Source: Geothrix paludis (GTDB taxonomy: Bacteria; Acidobacteriota; Holophagae; Holophagales; Holophagaceae). Taken from it: DNA of 64,000 nucleotides. The stretch is from the NCBI RefSeq assembly GCF_022808815.1, contig NZ_JAKZLC010000002.1:186001-250000 (forward strand), read 5' to 3'. The position numbers were made by a program, and so were the translations under genes. Below, in pieces: positions 34,660 to 43,298 of this stretch. The first letter of the stretch is position 1. Each line of letters opens with the position of its first letter. Under the pieces are notes generated by a model. It was not told the origin of the DNA, did not search any database, and saw only the letters and a list, made by a program, of their open reading frames with translations.

Positions 34660-35571
34660 ATGGCCGCATTCCCGTCCCGGGCCTCGACCTGGATTCTGGC
34701 TGCCCTGCTCGGGCTGGTGGCCGCGCGTCTCGCCGTCATGCTGACACGATGGCGCCGCGGCGCCCTCCCCGGCACGCGCCTGCTGCTGCCGGCCGTGGTG
34801 CTGGCCGAGGGGCTGGGCCTCCTGCTGTCCGGCGGTGCGGCCTGGGTGCTGCGGCTCCGCCTGGGTTCGGCCCTGGCCCTCGAGCTCCTCCTGACCGTCC
34901 TGGCCATACGCGCCTGGCGGCGGGCGTCCGCCCTTCCCGGCGCCTGGCCCGAGGACCGGATCGCCGCCACCTTCGGGGCCTTCCTGCCCCTCCGCGCCGC
35001 CCGGCTCATAGCCCTGGAGCTGGTGATGGTGGGCGGCGCCACCCGCTTCCTGCTGGGCGGCTTCCGCGATCCCGCCCCCGAAGGGTTCAGCCACCACCGG
35101 GAATCCGCCCTCCGCAGCTTTCTCCCGGCCCTGCCCCTCCTCATCCCCGGCGACGTCCTTCTGCTCCACGCGCTCTTCCCGCGCTTGCCAGTCGGCCTGC
35201 GCTGGGCGATCCACGCCTCCACCGCCTACGCGGTGCTCTGGCTTGTGGGCCTCTACGCCTCGATCAAGGCCCGTCCCCACCAGATCCAGGACGGCGAGGT
35301 CCGCCTCCACCAGGGCCTGCTGAAGTCCGTGGCCTTCCCGACGGCCTCGGTGCGGTCCGCTGCACCCCTGCCGGACTTCGACGACGACTGGGCCCGCCAC
35401 GCCCACCTGAAGGGCGTGTCGAAGCTCGTCGCCAAGGGGGCGCCCCTGCTGGAGCTGGCCCTAGCCAGCCCCGTCCGGGTGGACGGGATGCTGGGCCCCG
35501 GCCGGCCCACGCAGCGGCTGCTGGTCTCCGTGGACGACCCGGCCGCCTTCCGCGCGGCGCTGGGGTGCTGA
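34660..35571 (+). CDS. Membrane protein of unknown function upstream of hrpB
   Basis: A 303-residue protein, not recognised. Five or six hydrophobic segments lie in residues 1-205 (e.g. STWILAALLGLVAARLAVML and HASTAYAVLWLVGLYASI). A soluble C-terminal part of about 95 residues follows, rich in short strands. That end (QIQDGEVRLHQGLLKSVAFP, ending LLVSVDDPAAFRAAL) resembles the PH-like soluble domains seen on some membrane proteins. Its stop overlaps the hrpB start by one base (TGATG). It is divergent from the transketolase-half gene. Confidence 0.72.
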   Translation: MAAFPSRASTWILAALLGLVAARLAVMLTRWRRGALPGTRLLLPAVVLAEGLGLLLSGGAAWVLRLRLGSALALELLLTVLAIRAWRRASALPGAWPEDRIAATFGAFLPLRAARLIALELVMVGGATRFLLGGFRDPAPEGFSHHRESALRSFLPALPLLIPGDVLLLHALFPRLPVGLRWAIHASTAYAVLWLVGLYASIKARPHQIQDGEVRLHQGLLKSVAFPTASVRSAAPLPDFDDDWARHAHLKGVSKLVAKGAPLLELALASPVRVDGMLGPGRPTQRLLVSVDDPAAFRAALGC

Positions 35572-38039
35572 TGCGCACGACTCTCCCCATCGACCCCCTG
35601 CTGCCGCAGATCGCGAACAGCCTGCGGGGCAACCCGAATCTGGTGCTCCAGGCCGACCCCGGCGCGGGCAAGACCACGCGGGTGCCGCCGGCCCTGCTGG
35701 AGGCGGGCCTCCTCGGGAGCGGCGAGTGCTGGATCCTGGAGCCCCGGCGCCTGGCCGCCCGCCTGGCTGCCACCCGCGTGGCCGACGAGCTGGGCGAGGC
35801 CCTGGGCGAGCGGGCGGGCTACGCCGTGCGCTTCGAGCAGAAGGTCTCGAAGGCCACGCGCCTGCGCTTCGTGACGGAAGGCCTGCTGCTGCGGCGGCTC
35901 CACGGCGATCCGCAGATGAAGGGCATCACCGCCGTGGTGCTGGACGAATTCCACGAGCGCCACCTGCACACGGACCTGGCCCTCACCCTCCTGCGCCGCC
36001 TCCAGCGCACGGCGCGGCCGGACCTGAGGCTCCTGGTCATGTCCGCCACCCTGGAACCCGGCCCCGCGGCCGCCTACCTGGACGCGCCGGTGCTGCAGAG
36101 CGCAGGCCGCGCCTTCCCAGTGGACACGGCCTTCCTGCCCCGCCCCGACGACCGGCCCGTGGAGCTGCAGGTGGCCGACGCCCTGGACCGCCTCTACGGC
36201 GAGGGGCTGAAGGACCACACGCTGGTCTTCCTGCCCGGCGCGGCGGAGATCCGCGCCTGCCTGAAGGGCTGCGAGGCCCTGGCCGCCCGGCGGGGCCTGA
36301 GCCTGCGGCCCCTGCACGGCGAGCTGTCGCCCGAGGCCCAGGTCTTCGCCCTGGAGGCCACCGACGCGCCCAAGGTCATCCTCAGCACGAATGTGGCGGA
36401 GAGCTCCGTCACCCTGGACGGCATCGGCGCCGTGGTGGACACGGGCCTGGGCCGGGAGGCCTCCCACTCGCCCTGGTCCGGCCTCTCGGGCCTGCGCACC
36501 GTGCGCATCAGCCAGGCGCGCTGCACCCAGCGCACGGGCCGCGCGGGGCGCACGGGCCCGGGCCGCTGCCTGCGCCTCTTCACGGAAGCCGACTTCCAGG
36601 CCCGGCCCGCCTTCGACACGCCGGAGTTGCAGCGCGCGGACCTGGCGGAACCTCTGCTGGCCCTGCATGGCATGGGCATCACGCGGCTTTCCGATCTCCA
36701 CTGGTTCGAGGCACCTCCCGAGGCCGCCGTGGCCGCCGCCGAGGGTCTGCTCACGCGCCTGGGCGCCCTGGCGGACGGCGCCCTCACGCCCGTGGGCCGG
36801 CGCATGGCGGACCTGCCCCTGCACCCACGCCTTGCGCGGTTGGCGGTGGCCGGCGAGGACCTGGGCATCCCGAGGCTGGTCCTCCGCGCCGCGGCCCTGC
36901 TGGAGACCGGCAGCCTGTCGGCCCGCCAGGGATTGGATCGCGCCCCCGTGAAGACGGGCCACGGCGCGGACTCGGACCTGCTGCTGCGCCTGGACCAGTT
37001 CGAGGAGGCCGAGGCCGCGGGCTTCGGCGCGGGCGCCTGCCGGGCCGCGGGGCTCGACGCCTCCGCCGTGCACCGCGCCAAGCGGGCCGTGCAGTCCCTC
37101 TCGCGCCTGCTGCCGGCCGCGCCGGAACCCACGGATGCCGAAGCGCGCCTGCTGAAGGCCCTGCTTGCCGGCTACCCGGACCGCGTGGGCCGGCTCTCCG
37201 CCAATGGCACCTGCGCCTTCGCGGGCGGCGGCGGCGCGAAGCTCGATCCCGCCAGCCGCGTGCGGCGCCCCGGCCTCGTCCTGGCCCTGGAGGCGGAGGC
37301 CGCGAAGCAGGGCACGGGCACCCAGGCCCTCGTCCGCCTGGCCTCCCGCTGCGAGGCCGACTGGCTGCTGGACGCCTTCCCCGAGCGCCTGGAGGCCGTG
37401 GACGAGCTGCAGTTCAACGCCTCCGCCGGTCGGGTGGAGCGCCGCTCCGAGATCCGCTTCGACGGCCTGGTGATCGACAGCAGCCGGGGGCCTGCGGATC
37501 CTTCGGACCCGCGGGCCGGGGAGCTGCTCGGGGAAGCGCTACGCGGCCGTCCCCTGGATGAGGTGCCGACGAGGTTCCTGGCGCGGCTGTCCTTCCTCCG
37601 GAAGCACCGGCCGGATCTGGACCTGCCGGAGGACCTCCTCGGCCCGCTGCTGGCGGGGGCCTGCGCGGGGCGGGCGACGCTGCGCGAGGTGCAGGAGGTG
37701 GACTGGCCCGCGGCCCTTCGCCAGGCCTTCCCCGCCGAGACCCTGCGCCTGCTGGACACCTGGGCCCCGGAGGCCATCCAGCTGCCCAAGGGCCGGCCCA
37801 CCAAGGTCCACTACGAGGACGACCCGCCCTGGATCGCCTCGCGCCTCCAGGACTTCTGGGGCCTCAAGAAGACGCCAACCGTGGCGGGTGGCGCCGTACC
37901 CCTGGTCCTGCACCTCCTGGCGCCCAACATGCGCGCCGTGCAGGTCACCACCGACCTCGCCGGCTTCTGGCAGCGGGCCTACCGGGAGCTGCGGCCGGCG
38001 CTCTCGCGGCGGTACCCCAAGCACCACTGGCCGGAATGA
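35571..38039 (+). CDS. hrpB: ATP-dependent DEAH-type helicase HrpB
   Basis: An 822-residue SF2 helicase. Walker A is ADPGAGKTT (K34), the DEFH form of the DEAH box is at 125-128, and SAT is in VMSATLE. Motif V reads ILSTNVAESSVTLDGI and motif VI QRTGRAGRTGPG. The HA2-like and HrpB C-terminal domains follow, ending in the family-typical YPKHHWPE. HrpB is widespread in bacteria; its RNA substrate is not settled. It is coupled to the preceding membrane-protein gene. A repeat-based hairpin follows the stop. Confidence 0.95.
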   Translation: MRTTLPIDPLLPQIANSLRGNPNLVLQADPGAGKTTRVPPALLEAGLLGSGECWILEPRRLAARLAATRVADELGEALGERAGYAVRFEQKVSKATRLRFVTEGLLLRRLHGDPQMKGITAVVLDEFHERHLHTDLALTLLRRLQRTARPDLRLLVMSATLEPGPAAAYLDAPVLQSAGRAFPVDTAFLPRPDDRPVELQVADALDRLYGEGLKDHTLVFLPGAAEIRACLKGCEALAARRGLSLRPLHGELSPEAQVFALEATDAPKVILSTNVAESSVTLDGIGAVVDTGLGREASHSPWSGLSGLRTVRISQARCTQRTGRAGRTGPGRCLRLFTEADFQARPAFDTPELQRADLAEPLLALHGMGITRLSDLHWFEAPPEAAVAAAEGLLTRLGALADGALTPVGRRMADLPLHPRLARLAVAGEDLGIPRLVLRAAALLETGSLSARQGLDRAPVKTGHGADSDLLLRLDQFEEAEAAGFGAGACRAAGLDASAVHRAKRAVQSLSRLLPAAPEPTDAEARLLKALLAGYPDRVGRLSANGTCAFAGGGGAKLDPASRVRRPGLVLALEAEAAKQGTGTQALVRLASRCEADWLLDAFPERLEAVDELQFNASAGRVERRSEIRFDGLVIDSSRGPADPSDPRAGELLGEALRGRPLDEVPTRFLARLSFLRKHRPDLDLPEDLLGPLLAGACAGRATLREVQEVDWPAALRQAFPAETLRLLDTWAPEAIQLPKGRPTKVHYEDDPPWIASRLQDFWGLKKTPTVAGGAVPLVLHLLAPNMRAVQVTTDLAGFWQRAYRELRPALSRRYPKHHWPE

Positions 38040-38060
38040 GCTGGATCAAACCAACAGATG

Positions 38061-38198
38061 GCTGGTCACGGAAAACACGGAATTCCACGGAAGGCACAGA
38101 AGGAAGAGCCAACCGGCCTGCTGATCCGGAACGAGACCCAAGTGCCCCTTTCCGTGCTTTCCGGCCTTTTTCTGTGCCTTCCGTGGCCAGCTTTTTCG
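38061..38198. repeat. Inverted repeat of CACGGAA units after hrpB
   Basis: CCACGGAAGGCACAGAA (38085-38101) pairs exactly with its complement at 38170-38186. The left side starts with further CACGGAA copies (38067-38084), and GCTGG/CCAGC extends the stem at its base. CTTTTTCGG follows. It lies between convergent hrpB and the HpaI-type gene and probably terminates hrpB. Confidence 0.82.
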
Positions 38199-38211
38199 GC
38201 TAGATCCCACC

Positions 38212-38880
38212 TCAGCCTCGCAACTCCTCGAGCATTGCCAGGGCCCCGGTCTCCAGCAGGGTGCTGTCCAAGCCCGTGGCCAGGAGGGTGAAACCGGCGG
38301 CCGCGTGGGGCCGCATCTCGGCGGCGGTCATGCGGAAGATGCCGAGCGGCATGGCGGCTTCGCGGCAGGCACGGGCGATGCGCTCCACTGCCTCGAGAAA
38401 GACCGGGTGATCGAACTGCTCGGAGATCCCCAGGCTGGCGCTCAGGTCGTAGGGCCCCACGAAGACCGCTGCCACGCCAGGCACCCGCACGATGGCGCCG
38501 ATGTCCTCCAGGGCTTCCCTGGACTCGGCCTGCACCACCACCAGGCCCCGACCCCGGACCACCCGGACGGCGGCCTCCGCCTGAGTCGCCGAATCCACAT
38601 GGGGCACGATGAGGCCCTCGGCGCCGACGGCGACTGCCTCCGCGAGAACCTCCGGATCCAGTGAAGGCACACGCAGCAGGCAGGGCACGGCACCCTTCAG
38701 GGCAGCCAGGGTGCGGGACGTTTCAGCGGGCCCGAAGCCCCCGTGCTCGCCGTCCAGGAACAGCCAGTCGAAGCCGGCCCGGGCCAGGGTCGTGGCCACC
38801 TCCGGGCGGGGGATCTGGACCAGGGTGCCGAGCAGCCGTTCGCCGGCGCGCAGGCGGTCGGGGAAGGGAGTCTGGGACAT
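38212..38880 (-). CDS. HpcH/HpaI-family aldolase
   Basis: A 222-residue class II pyruvate aldolase of the HpcH/HpaI fold. The metal-binding residues lie in FLDGEHGGF (Glu in the first third), the VVVQAESREALED helix, and the GPYDLSASLG motif that binds the substrate carboxylate. Members cleave 2-keto-3-deoxy sugar acids or 4-hydroxy-2-oxo-heptanedioate. It is shorter than the common 250-residue enzymes but core motifs are intact. GGAGGTG lies six bases before the ATG. Divergent from the GNAT gene. Confidence 0.88.
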   Translation of the reverse strand: MSQTPFPDRLRAGERLLGTLVQIPRPEVATTLARAGFDWLFLDGEHGGFGPAETSRTLAALKGAVPCLLRVPSLDPEVLAEAVAVGAEGLIVPHVDSATQAEAAVRVVRGRGLVVVQAESREALEDIGAIVRVPGVAAVFVGPYDLSASLGISEQFDHPVFLEAVERIARACREAAMPLGIFRMTAAEMRPHAAAGFTLLATGLDSTLLETGALAMLEELRG

Positions 38881-38947
38881 GGGCACCTCCACGTCCCAGA
38901 GTGGACCGGATCGGATCCGGGTGGGCCGGTTTGGTAACCTGGAGCCC

Positions 38948-39433
38948 ATGCTGACCTTCCGACCCATCCGGCCCGAGGACGACGCCGCCATGGCGGCCCT
39001 CATCCGCGCGGTGATGCCCGAGTTCGGCGCGGACGGACCCGGCTTCGCCCTCCACGATCCCGAGGTGGACTTCATGAGCCGGGCCTACGGCGTACCCGGC
39101 GCGGCCTACTTCGTGCTGGTGGACGAGGCCGGGAAGGTGGTGGGGGGCGCGGGCGTGGCGGCCCTTGAGGGCGGCGAGCCGGGCATCTGCGAGCTGCGCA
39201 AGATGTACTTCCTGCCAGAGGCCCGGGGCCGGGGTATGGGCGAGGCCCTGCTGCGCCACTGCCTCCAGGTGGCCAAGGCGTTGGGCTACCGCACCTGCTA
39301 CCTGGAGACCCTCACGGGCATGGACCAGGCCATGAAGCTCTACGGCAAGCTGGGCTTCCAGCCCCTCTGCGCACCCCTGGGCCGCACCGGCCACGGTGGC
39401 TGCGACCGCTGGTACGCTTTGGAACTGAGATGA
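38948..39433 (+). CDS. GNAT-family N-acetyltransferase
   Basis: A 161-residue acetyltransferase. The acetyl-CoA binding motif A is YFLPEARGRGMGEALL (RGxG pattern), followed by the C-terminal motif B YLETLTGMDQAMKLYGKLGF. The substrate cannot be told. The ATG is chosen because GGAG lies three to four bases upstream and the family N-terminus (LTFRPIRPEDDAAM) begins directly. Divergent from the aldolase gene; a short-period hairpin follows the stop. Confidence 0.88.
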   Translation: MLTFRPIRPEDDAAMAALIRAVMPEFGADGPGFALHDPEVDFMSRAYGVPGAAYFVLVDEAGKVVGGAGVAALEGGEPGICELRKMYFLPEARGRGMGEALLRHCLQVAKALGYRTCYLETLTGMDQAMKLYGKLGFQPLCAPLGRTGHGGCDRWYALELR

Positions 39434-39460
39434 AAGCCCACCACCGGACCATGGCTTTTC

Positions 39461-39574
39461 TCACCGTTCATCACCGTTTATCACCGGTTTCTAAACGTCT
39501 CTGTTTGCGTCTCGCTGGGGCCTCTTCCAAAGAAAAAGAAAGTTCAACCGGTGATGAACAGTGAGAAACGGTGA
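39461..39574. repeat. Inverted repeat built of 10-bp TCACCGTTCA units
   Basis: Three tandem 10-bp units (TCACCGTTCA, TCACCGTTTA, TCACCGGTTT) at 39461-39490 face three reverse-complement units at 39546-39574. The 29-bp arms match except for four positions. It lies between the GNAT and acpS genes and contains no gene; it could terminate the GNAT transcript. Confidence 0.85.
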
Positions 39575-39649
39575 TGAAGACAACGGCATCCTCTCCTTGG
39601 TGAATCGGATGTTTGTCTCTCGATGGTCCTCACGGGACGGGAGGCTGAT

Positions 39650-40018
39650 GTGATCCTCGGACTGGGTACCGACCTCTGCCCGCCCAGTCGCTGGCGGCAC
39701 CTCATCGAGCGCTTCGGGGTGGAGAAGGGCGCGCGACGGATTCTCCATCCGGAGGAGGCGGACTACCTGCTGGGAGGCAACCGGGAGCGGCTGCCCGAGC
39801 GCCTGGCGGGTCGCTGGGCGCTGCGGGAGGCCTTCGGCAAGGCCCTCGGCACGGGTCTGGATGGCTGGTCCTGGAAGGAGCTGCGCTACGTGAACGGGCG
39901 GATGTGGGCCGTGGGCGCCCTGGCCGACCTGCTGGCGGCCCGCGGCATCCGCAAGCTCCACGGCAGCGTCAGCCACGACGGAGACCTGGCCCTGGCCGTG
40001 GTCATCCTGGAGGATTGA
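39650..40018 (+). CDS. acpS: Holo-acyl-carrier-protein synthase
   Basis: A 122-residue phosphopantetheinyl transferase of the AcpS type; it moves 4'-phosphopantetheine from CoA to acyl carrier protein. Magnesium ligands fit the family: D8 in LGLGTDLC and E60 in WALREAFGKALG, with the catalytic-region K64. GTG at 39650 is preferred over ATG 39623 because GGGAGG lies five bases upstream and the family begins with IxGxGxD. It lacks the usual pdxJ neighbour. Confidence 0.9.
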   Translation: MILGLGTDLCPPSRWRHLIERFGVEKGARRILHPEEADYLLGGNRERLPERLAGRWALREAFGKALGTGLDGWSWKELRYVNGRMWAVGALADLLAARGIRKLHGSVSHDGDLALAVVILED

Positions 40019-40411
40019 CCTTCACAAGCACCCGGTGGATCCACGTAAGGACGATTCACCACCAAGACACCAAGACACCAAGAACGGCGGAAATACAGGA
40101 AACCGGTTCCTGGTTATCTGCGAGTTTCGGCCTGATCAGAGCTTCAAAAGCCTCCACGAAGAACACGAAGAAGAACACCAAGGCCACGAAGACCGGCTCC
40201 AGCCCCCGGCCGGGACATCCGGGCCTTCGGCCCCCGGCCGCGCACCGCGCGTCCGGGTTCGCGGGTGGCTCAGGGTGGCTTCCAGGGGTCACCATGGCCG
40301 CCGCCCGCGAAGGGATGTCCGCATTGGGTCGAGCGCCATTCGCGCTCTTTGTGCACCGCCGGGTGCCTTCATGTCCTTCGTGGAGATCTTTTCCTCGGAT
40401 GAGGCTCGCGC
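40019..40411. repeat. Repeat-filled spacer: 8-bp CACCAAGA units and a CACGAAG inverted repeat
   Basis: Between convergent acpS and lpxD. Three 8-bp units of ACCAAGAC lie at 40061-40084. CTCCACGAAGAACACGAAG (40152-40170) pairs with the complement-like 40367-40385 (two mismatches), enclosing about 195 bases that include a GC-rich palindromic core near 40200-40250. Further CACGAAG and CACCAAG units lie at 40171-40192. No convincing gene is seen. Confidence 0.8.
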
Positions 40412-41401
40412 CTAGCCCTTCCGCAGCTGCTTCATGAGCCGGGGCAGGCGGTTCAGGGCGGCCTGGGCCTCGGTCCACTCCTTGTGAGGCCGGGCGGGGA
40501 AGCCGGTGACGAAGCTGCCCTCGGGCAGGCTCTTGGCCACCACGCTGTTGCCGCCCACCACGCTGCGGCTGCCGATCTCGATGTGACCCACCACGCCCAC
40601 CTTGCCCGCCAGGGTCACGTAGTCGCCCAGCTTCGTGGAGCCGCTGATGCCGGTCTGGCTCACCAGCAGGCAGTGGTTCCCCACCTGCACGTTGTGGCCC
40701 ACCTGCACCTGGTTGTCGATCTTGGTGCCCGTGCCGATGCGGGTGGGGCCCAGCACGCCGCGGTCGATGCACACGCAGGCGCCGATCTCCACGTCGTCGC
40801 CCACCTCCACCCAGCCCACCTGGGGGATCTTGGCGTGGCGGCCCTCCACCAGCACGTAGCCGTAGCCGTCGCTGCCCACCACGGAGTTGGCGTGGATGGC
40901 CACGCGGTTCCCCAGCCGGGTGCGGCGGTAGAGCACGGCGCCGGAGAACAGCTCGCAGCCCTCGCCCAGCACGCAGTCGTCGCCGACATGCACGCCCGGA
41001 TGCAGCACGCAGCCTGCCCCGAGCACCGTCCGGGCCCCCACGGTGGCGCCGGGCGCGAGGCGGCATCCCGCGCCGATCACCGCGGTGGGATGCACGGGAC
41101 GGTCGCTCCACTCGGGAGCGGGCTCCGGGTGCAGCCAGCCGATGGCCTGGGCGAAGGCCCAGTAGGGATGCTTCACTCGGAGCACGGGATGCTCGCCCAT
41201 GTCCGCCGCCGCGTCCACGAAGATGAGACCCGCGGCACTTTCCCTGGCCTTCGCGGCATATTTGGGATTGGCCAGGAAGGAGACCGCCCCCGCCCCCGCC
41301 TCTTCCAGGGGCTTCACTTCGGAAATGGGCCGATCCGGGGGACAATGCTCGAGGCTGCCGCCCAGACGTTCCGCCAGCTCACGGGCTGTGATGATCGGCA
41401 T
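40412..41401 (-). CDS. lpxD: UDP-3-O-acylglucosamine N-acyltransferase
   Basis: A 329-residue trimeric acyltransferase of lipid A synthesis; it adds the N-linked hydroxyacyl chain to UDP-3-O-acyl-glucosamine. The N-terminal uridine-binding domain covers about 1-100, followed by a left-handed beta-helix of hexapeptide repeats. The region IHANSVVGSDGYGYV carries the catalytic His, and the C-terminal helix holds the ACP-binding end. GGAGGG lies five bases before the ATG. Its presence supports an LPS-bearing outer membrane. It is not clustered with fabZ or lpxA here. Confidence 0.95.
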   Translation of the reverse strand: MPIITARELAERLGGSLEHCPPDRPISEVKPLEEAGAGAVSFLANPKYAAKARESAAGLIFVDAAADMGEHPVLRVKHPYWAFAQAIGWLHPEPAPEWSDRPVHPTAVIGAGCRLAPGATVGARTVLGAGCVLHPGVHVGDDCVLGEGCELFSGAVLYRRTRLGNRVAIHANSVVGSDGYGYVLVEGRHAKIPQVGWVEVGDDVEIGACVCIDRGVLGPTRIGTGTKIDNQVQVGHNVQVGNHCLLVSQTGISGSTKLGDYVTLAGKVGVVGHIEIGSRSVVGGNSVVAKSLPEGSFVTGFPARPHKEWTEAQAALNRLPRLMKQLRKG

Positions 41402-41415
41402 GGCACCCTCCTCGT

Positions 41416-41457
41416 CAGTCTTCAGTCTTCAGCCTTCAGCCTTCAGTTTCCAGTCTC
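41416..41457. repeat. Six tandem 7-bp CAGTCTT-like units
   Basis: The units read CAGTCTT twice, CAGCCTT twice, CAGTTTC, CAGTCTC, in the spacer between the divergent lpxD and lgt starts. The run may space promoter elements or vary in copy number. No inverted partner was seen nearby. Confidence 0.8.
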
Positions 41458-41472
41458 CCGTCGGGATCCCGC

Positions 41473-42288
41473 ATGCATCCAGTTCTTTTCGAGATCGGTT
41501 CCTTCCCCCTGGGCACCTACGGGCTGCTGCTGGCCATCGCCTTCTTCGCGGGCACGGCCCTGGCCAAGCGGCAGGCGAAGCTGGATGGGCTGAACCCGGC
41601 CGCCATCACGGACCTGGCCATCGCCGTCCTCATCGCCGCCATCCTGGGCTCCAAGCTGCTGATGATCATCGTGGGCCTCTTCACGCCCGCCGGCCAGGAA
41701 GGCGCCATGACCTTCCGCGAGATCTTCACGATGTCCACGCTACGGGCCGGCGGGGCCATTCACGGCGGCATCATCGCCGCCACGGCCACCTTCTTCTGGA
41801 AGCTCCGCAAGGGCCAGGGCCTGCCCCTGCGCCTCACCGGCGACGCCCTGGTGCCCGGCGTGGCCCTGGGCCAGGCCATCGGCCGCCTGGGCTGCTTCTC
41901 CGCCGGCTGCTGCTACGGCACGGAAACCCACGTGGCCTGGGCCGCCACCTTCACCGATCCCATCGCCCACGCCTTCAGCGGCACCCCGCTCGACATCCCC
42001 CTGCACCCCGTGCAGCTCTACAACAGCTTCGCCAACCTCACGGTGATGGCCGTCCTCCTGCTGGCCCGCGGGAAACGCCAGTTCCAGGGCCAGATCTTCT
42101 CCCTCTACTTCCTGGTGGAGGGCCTGGGCCGCATTGTCACCGAGACCTGGCGCGGCGACGGGGACCGCGGCACGGGCTGGCTGGGCTGGGCCTGGCTCAG
42201 CACCGGCCGCCTCACGGGCGTAGCCTTCATGATGCTGGGCGCGGGCCTCTGGCTCTTCTGGAGCCGCCGGAAGGAAGCGACCCGATGA
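41473..42288 (+). CDS. lgt: Prolipoprotein diacylglyceryl transferase
   Basis: A 271-residue inner-membrane enzyme that moves diacylglycerol from phosphatidylglycerol to the lipobox Cys of prolipoproteins. About seven transmembrane helices. The signature GRLGCFSAGCCYG lies near residues 138-150, with the LHPVQLYNS motif near 177-185. Conserved Arg and His residues in these motifs fit the active site. Its stop overlaps the rluD-type start (ATGA), so the two are coupled. Lipoproteins in this window (Rieske, YncE-like) would be its substrates. Confidence 0.95.
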   Translation: MHPVLFEIGSFPLGTYGLLLAIAFFAGTALAKRQAKLDGLNPAAITDLAIAVLIAAILGSKLLMIIVGLFTPAGQEGAMTFREIFTMSTLRAGGAIHGGIIAATATFFWKLRKGQGLPLRLTGDALVPGVALGQAIGRLGCFSAGCCYGTETHVAWAATFTDPIAHAFSGTPLDIPLHPVQLYNSFANLTVMAVLLLARGKRQFQGQIFSLYFLVEGLGRIVTETWRGDGDRGTGWLGWAWLSTGRLTGVAFMMLGAGLWLFWSRRKEATR

Positions 42289-43265
42289 TCAGCCTCCGCG
42301 CCGAGGACGGCGCCCCCCGCCTGGACCGCTTCCTGGCGGACCGCTTCCCCGAGGTCCCCCGAGCGCGCTGGGACGCCCACGTGCGCACGGGCGAGGTGAA
42401 GGTGAACGGACAGCCGGTGTCCAAGGGCGGCGTGAAGCTGCGCCCCGGCGACCTGGTGGAGACGGAGCTGCCCATCATCGCCGCCCCGGCCGCGCACCTG
42501 GAGGCCGAAGCCATCGACCTGCCCACGCTGTTCGAAGACGGCCAGCTGTGGATCGTGGACAAGCCCGCGGGCATGGTGGTGCACCCCGGGCCGGGCCATG
42601 CCGGCGGCACGGTGGTGAACGCGCTCCTCCACCGGCTGAAGGCGCCCGTGATCCTCGAAGGCGCTGACGACGAAGGCGAGGACACCGAGGAGCTGGCTTC
42701 CGGATGGCCCGGCCTCGTACATCGCCTGGACCGCTACACCACCGGCTGCCTCTGCCTGGCCAAGACCGCCGAGGCCCAGCGCGCCATCCAGGCCCAGTTC
42801 AAGGCCCGCACCGTGGTGAAGCGCTACCTGGCCCTGGTGCGCCACTCGCCGCGCCTGCCCCAGCTAGGCAGCCTCCTCATCGACGAGCCCATCGCCCGCC
42901 ACAAGCAGGACCGCCTGCGCATGGTGGTGGCCGAGGGCGGGCGCCCCGCGCAGACCCGCATCCGCGTGCTGGCCCGCACCACCAGCGTGGCCCTGGTGGA
43001 GTGCGAGCTGCTCACGGGCCGGACGCACCAGATCCGCGTGCACCTGGCCCACCTGCGGGCCCCGCTCATGGGCGATCCGCTCTACGGCGGGCCAGGCCGC
43101 TGGAAGGATGTGGACGGCGGGACCCTGCTGCTGCCCCATCCGGCCCTCCACGCCTGGAAGCTGTCCGTGGACCACCCCCTGACCGGCGCCCGCATCGACG
43201 CGGTGGCGCCCATCCCCGAGGCCTTCCGCGCCCTCGCGGCCGCTCTGGGCTTGCCGGAGGTCTGA
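42285..43265 (+). CDS. RluD-family 23S rRNA pseudouridine synthase
   Basis: A 326-residue pseudouridine synthase. An S4-like RNA-binding domain covers about 10-60 (RLDRFLADRFPEVPRARW, with KVNGQPVSKG), and the catalytic domain has HRLDRYTTGCL holding the nucleophilic Asp, then the LLTGRTHQIRVH motif. This architecture fits RluD (positions 1911/1915/1917 of 23S rRNA), though RluC-type targets are possible. A 20-residue acidic insert (ADDEGEDTEE) precedes the catalytic motif. Coupled to lgt by overlap. Confidence 0.9.
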   Translation: MISLRAEDGAPRLDRFLADRFPEVPRARWDAHVRTGEVKVNGQPVSKGGVKLRPGDLVETELPIIAAPAAHLEAEAIDLPTLFEDGQLWIVDKPAGMVVHPGPGHAGGTVVNALLHRLKAPVILEGADDEGEDTEELASGWPGLVHRLDRYTTGCLCLAKTAEAQRAIQAQFKARTVVKRYLALVRHSPRLPQLGSLLIDEPIARHKQDRLRMVVAEGGRPAQTRIRVLARTTSVALVECELLTGRTHQIRVHLAHLRAPLMGDPLYGGPGRWKDVDGGTLLLPHPALHAWKLSVDHPLTGARIDAVAPIPEAFRALAAALGLPEV

Positions 43266-43298
43266 GGCCGGGGCATCATCCCCGTACCGGGAGGTGCC

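Noticed and set aside
34749-35570. N-terminal extension of hrpB
   Set aside because: This part of the frame is Pro/Arg-rich and overlaps the upstream membrane-protein gene; HrpB similarity begins at the ATG at 35571.
41416-41457. Regulator-binding direct repeats upstream of lgt
   Set aside because: The 7-bp period does not match helical spacing and the units resemble the other short-period repeats, so it is listed as a simple repeat only.
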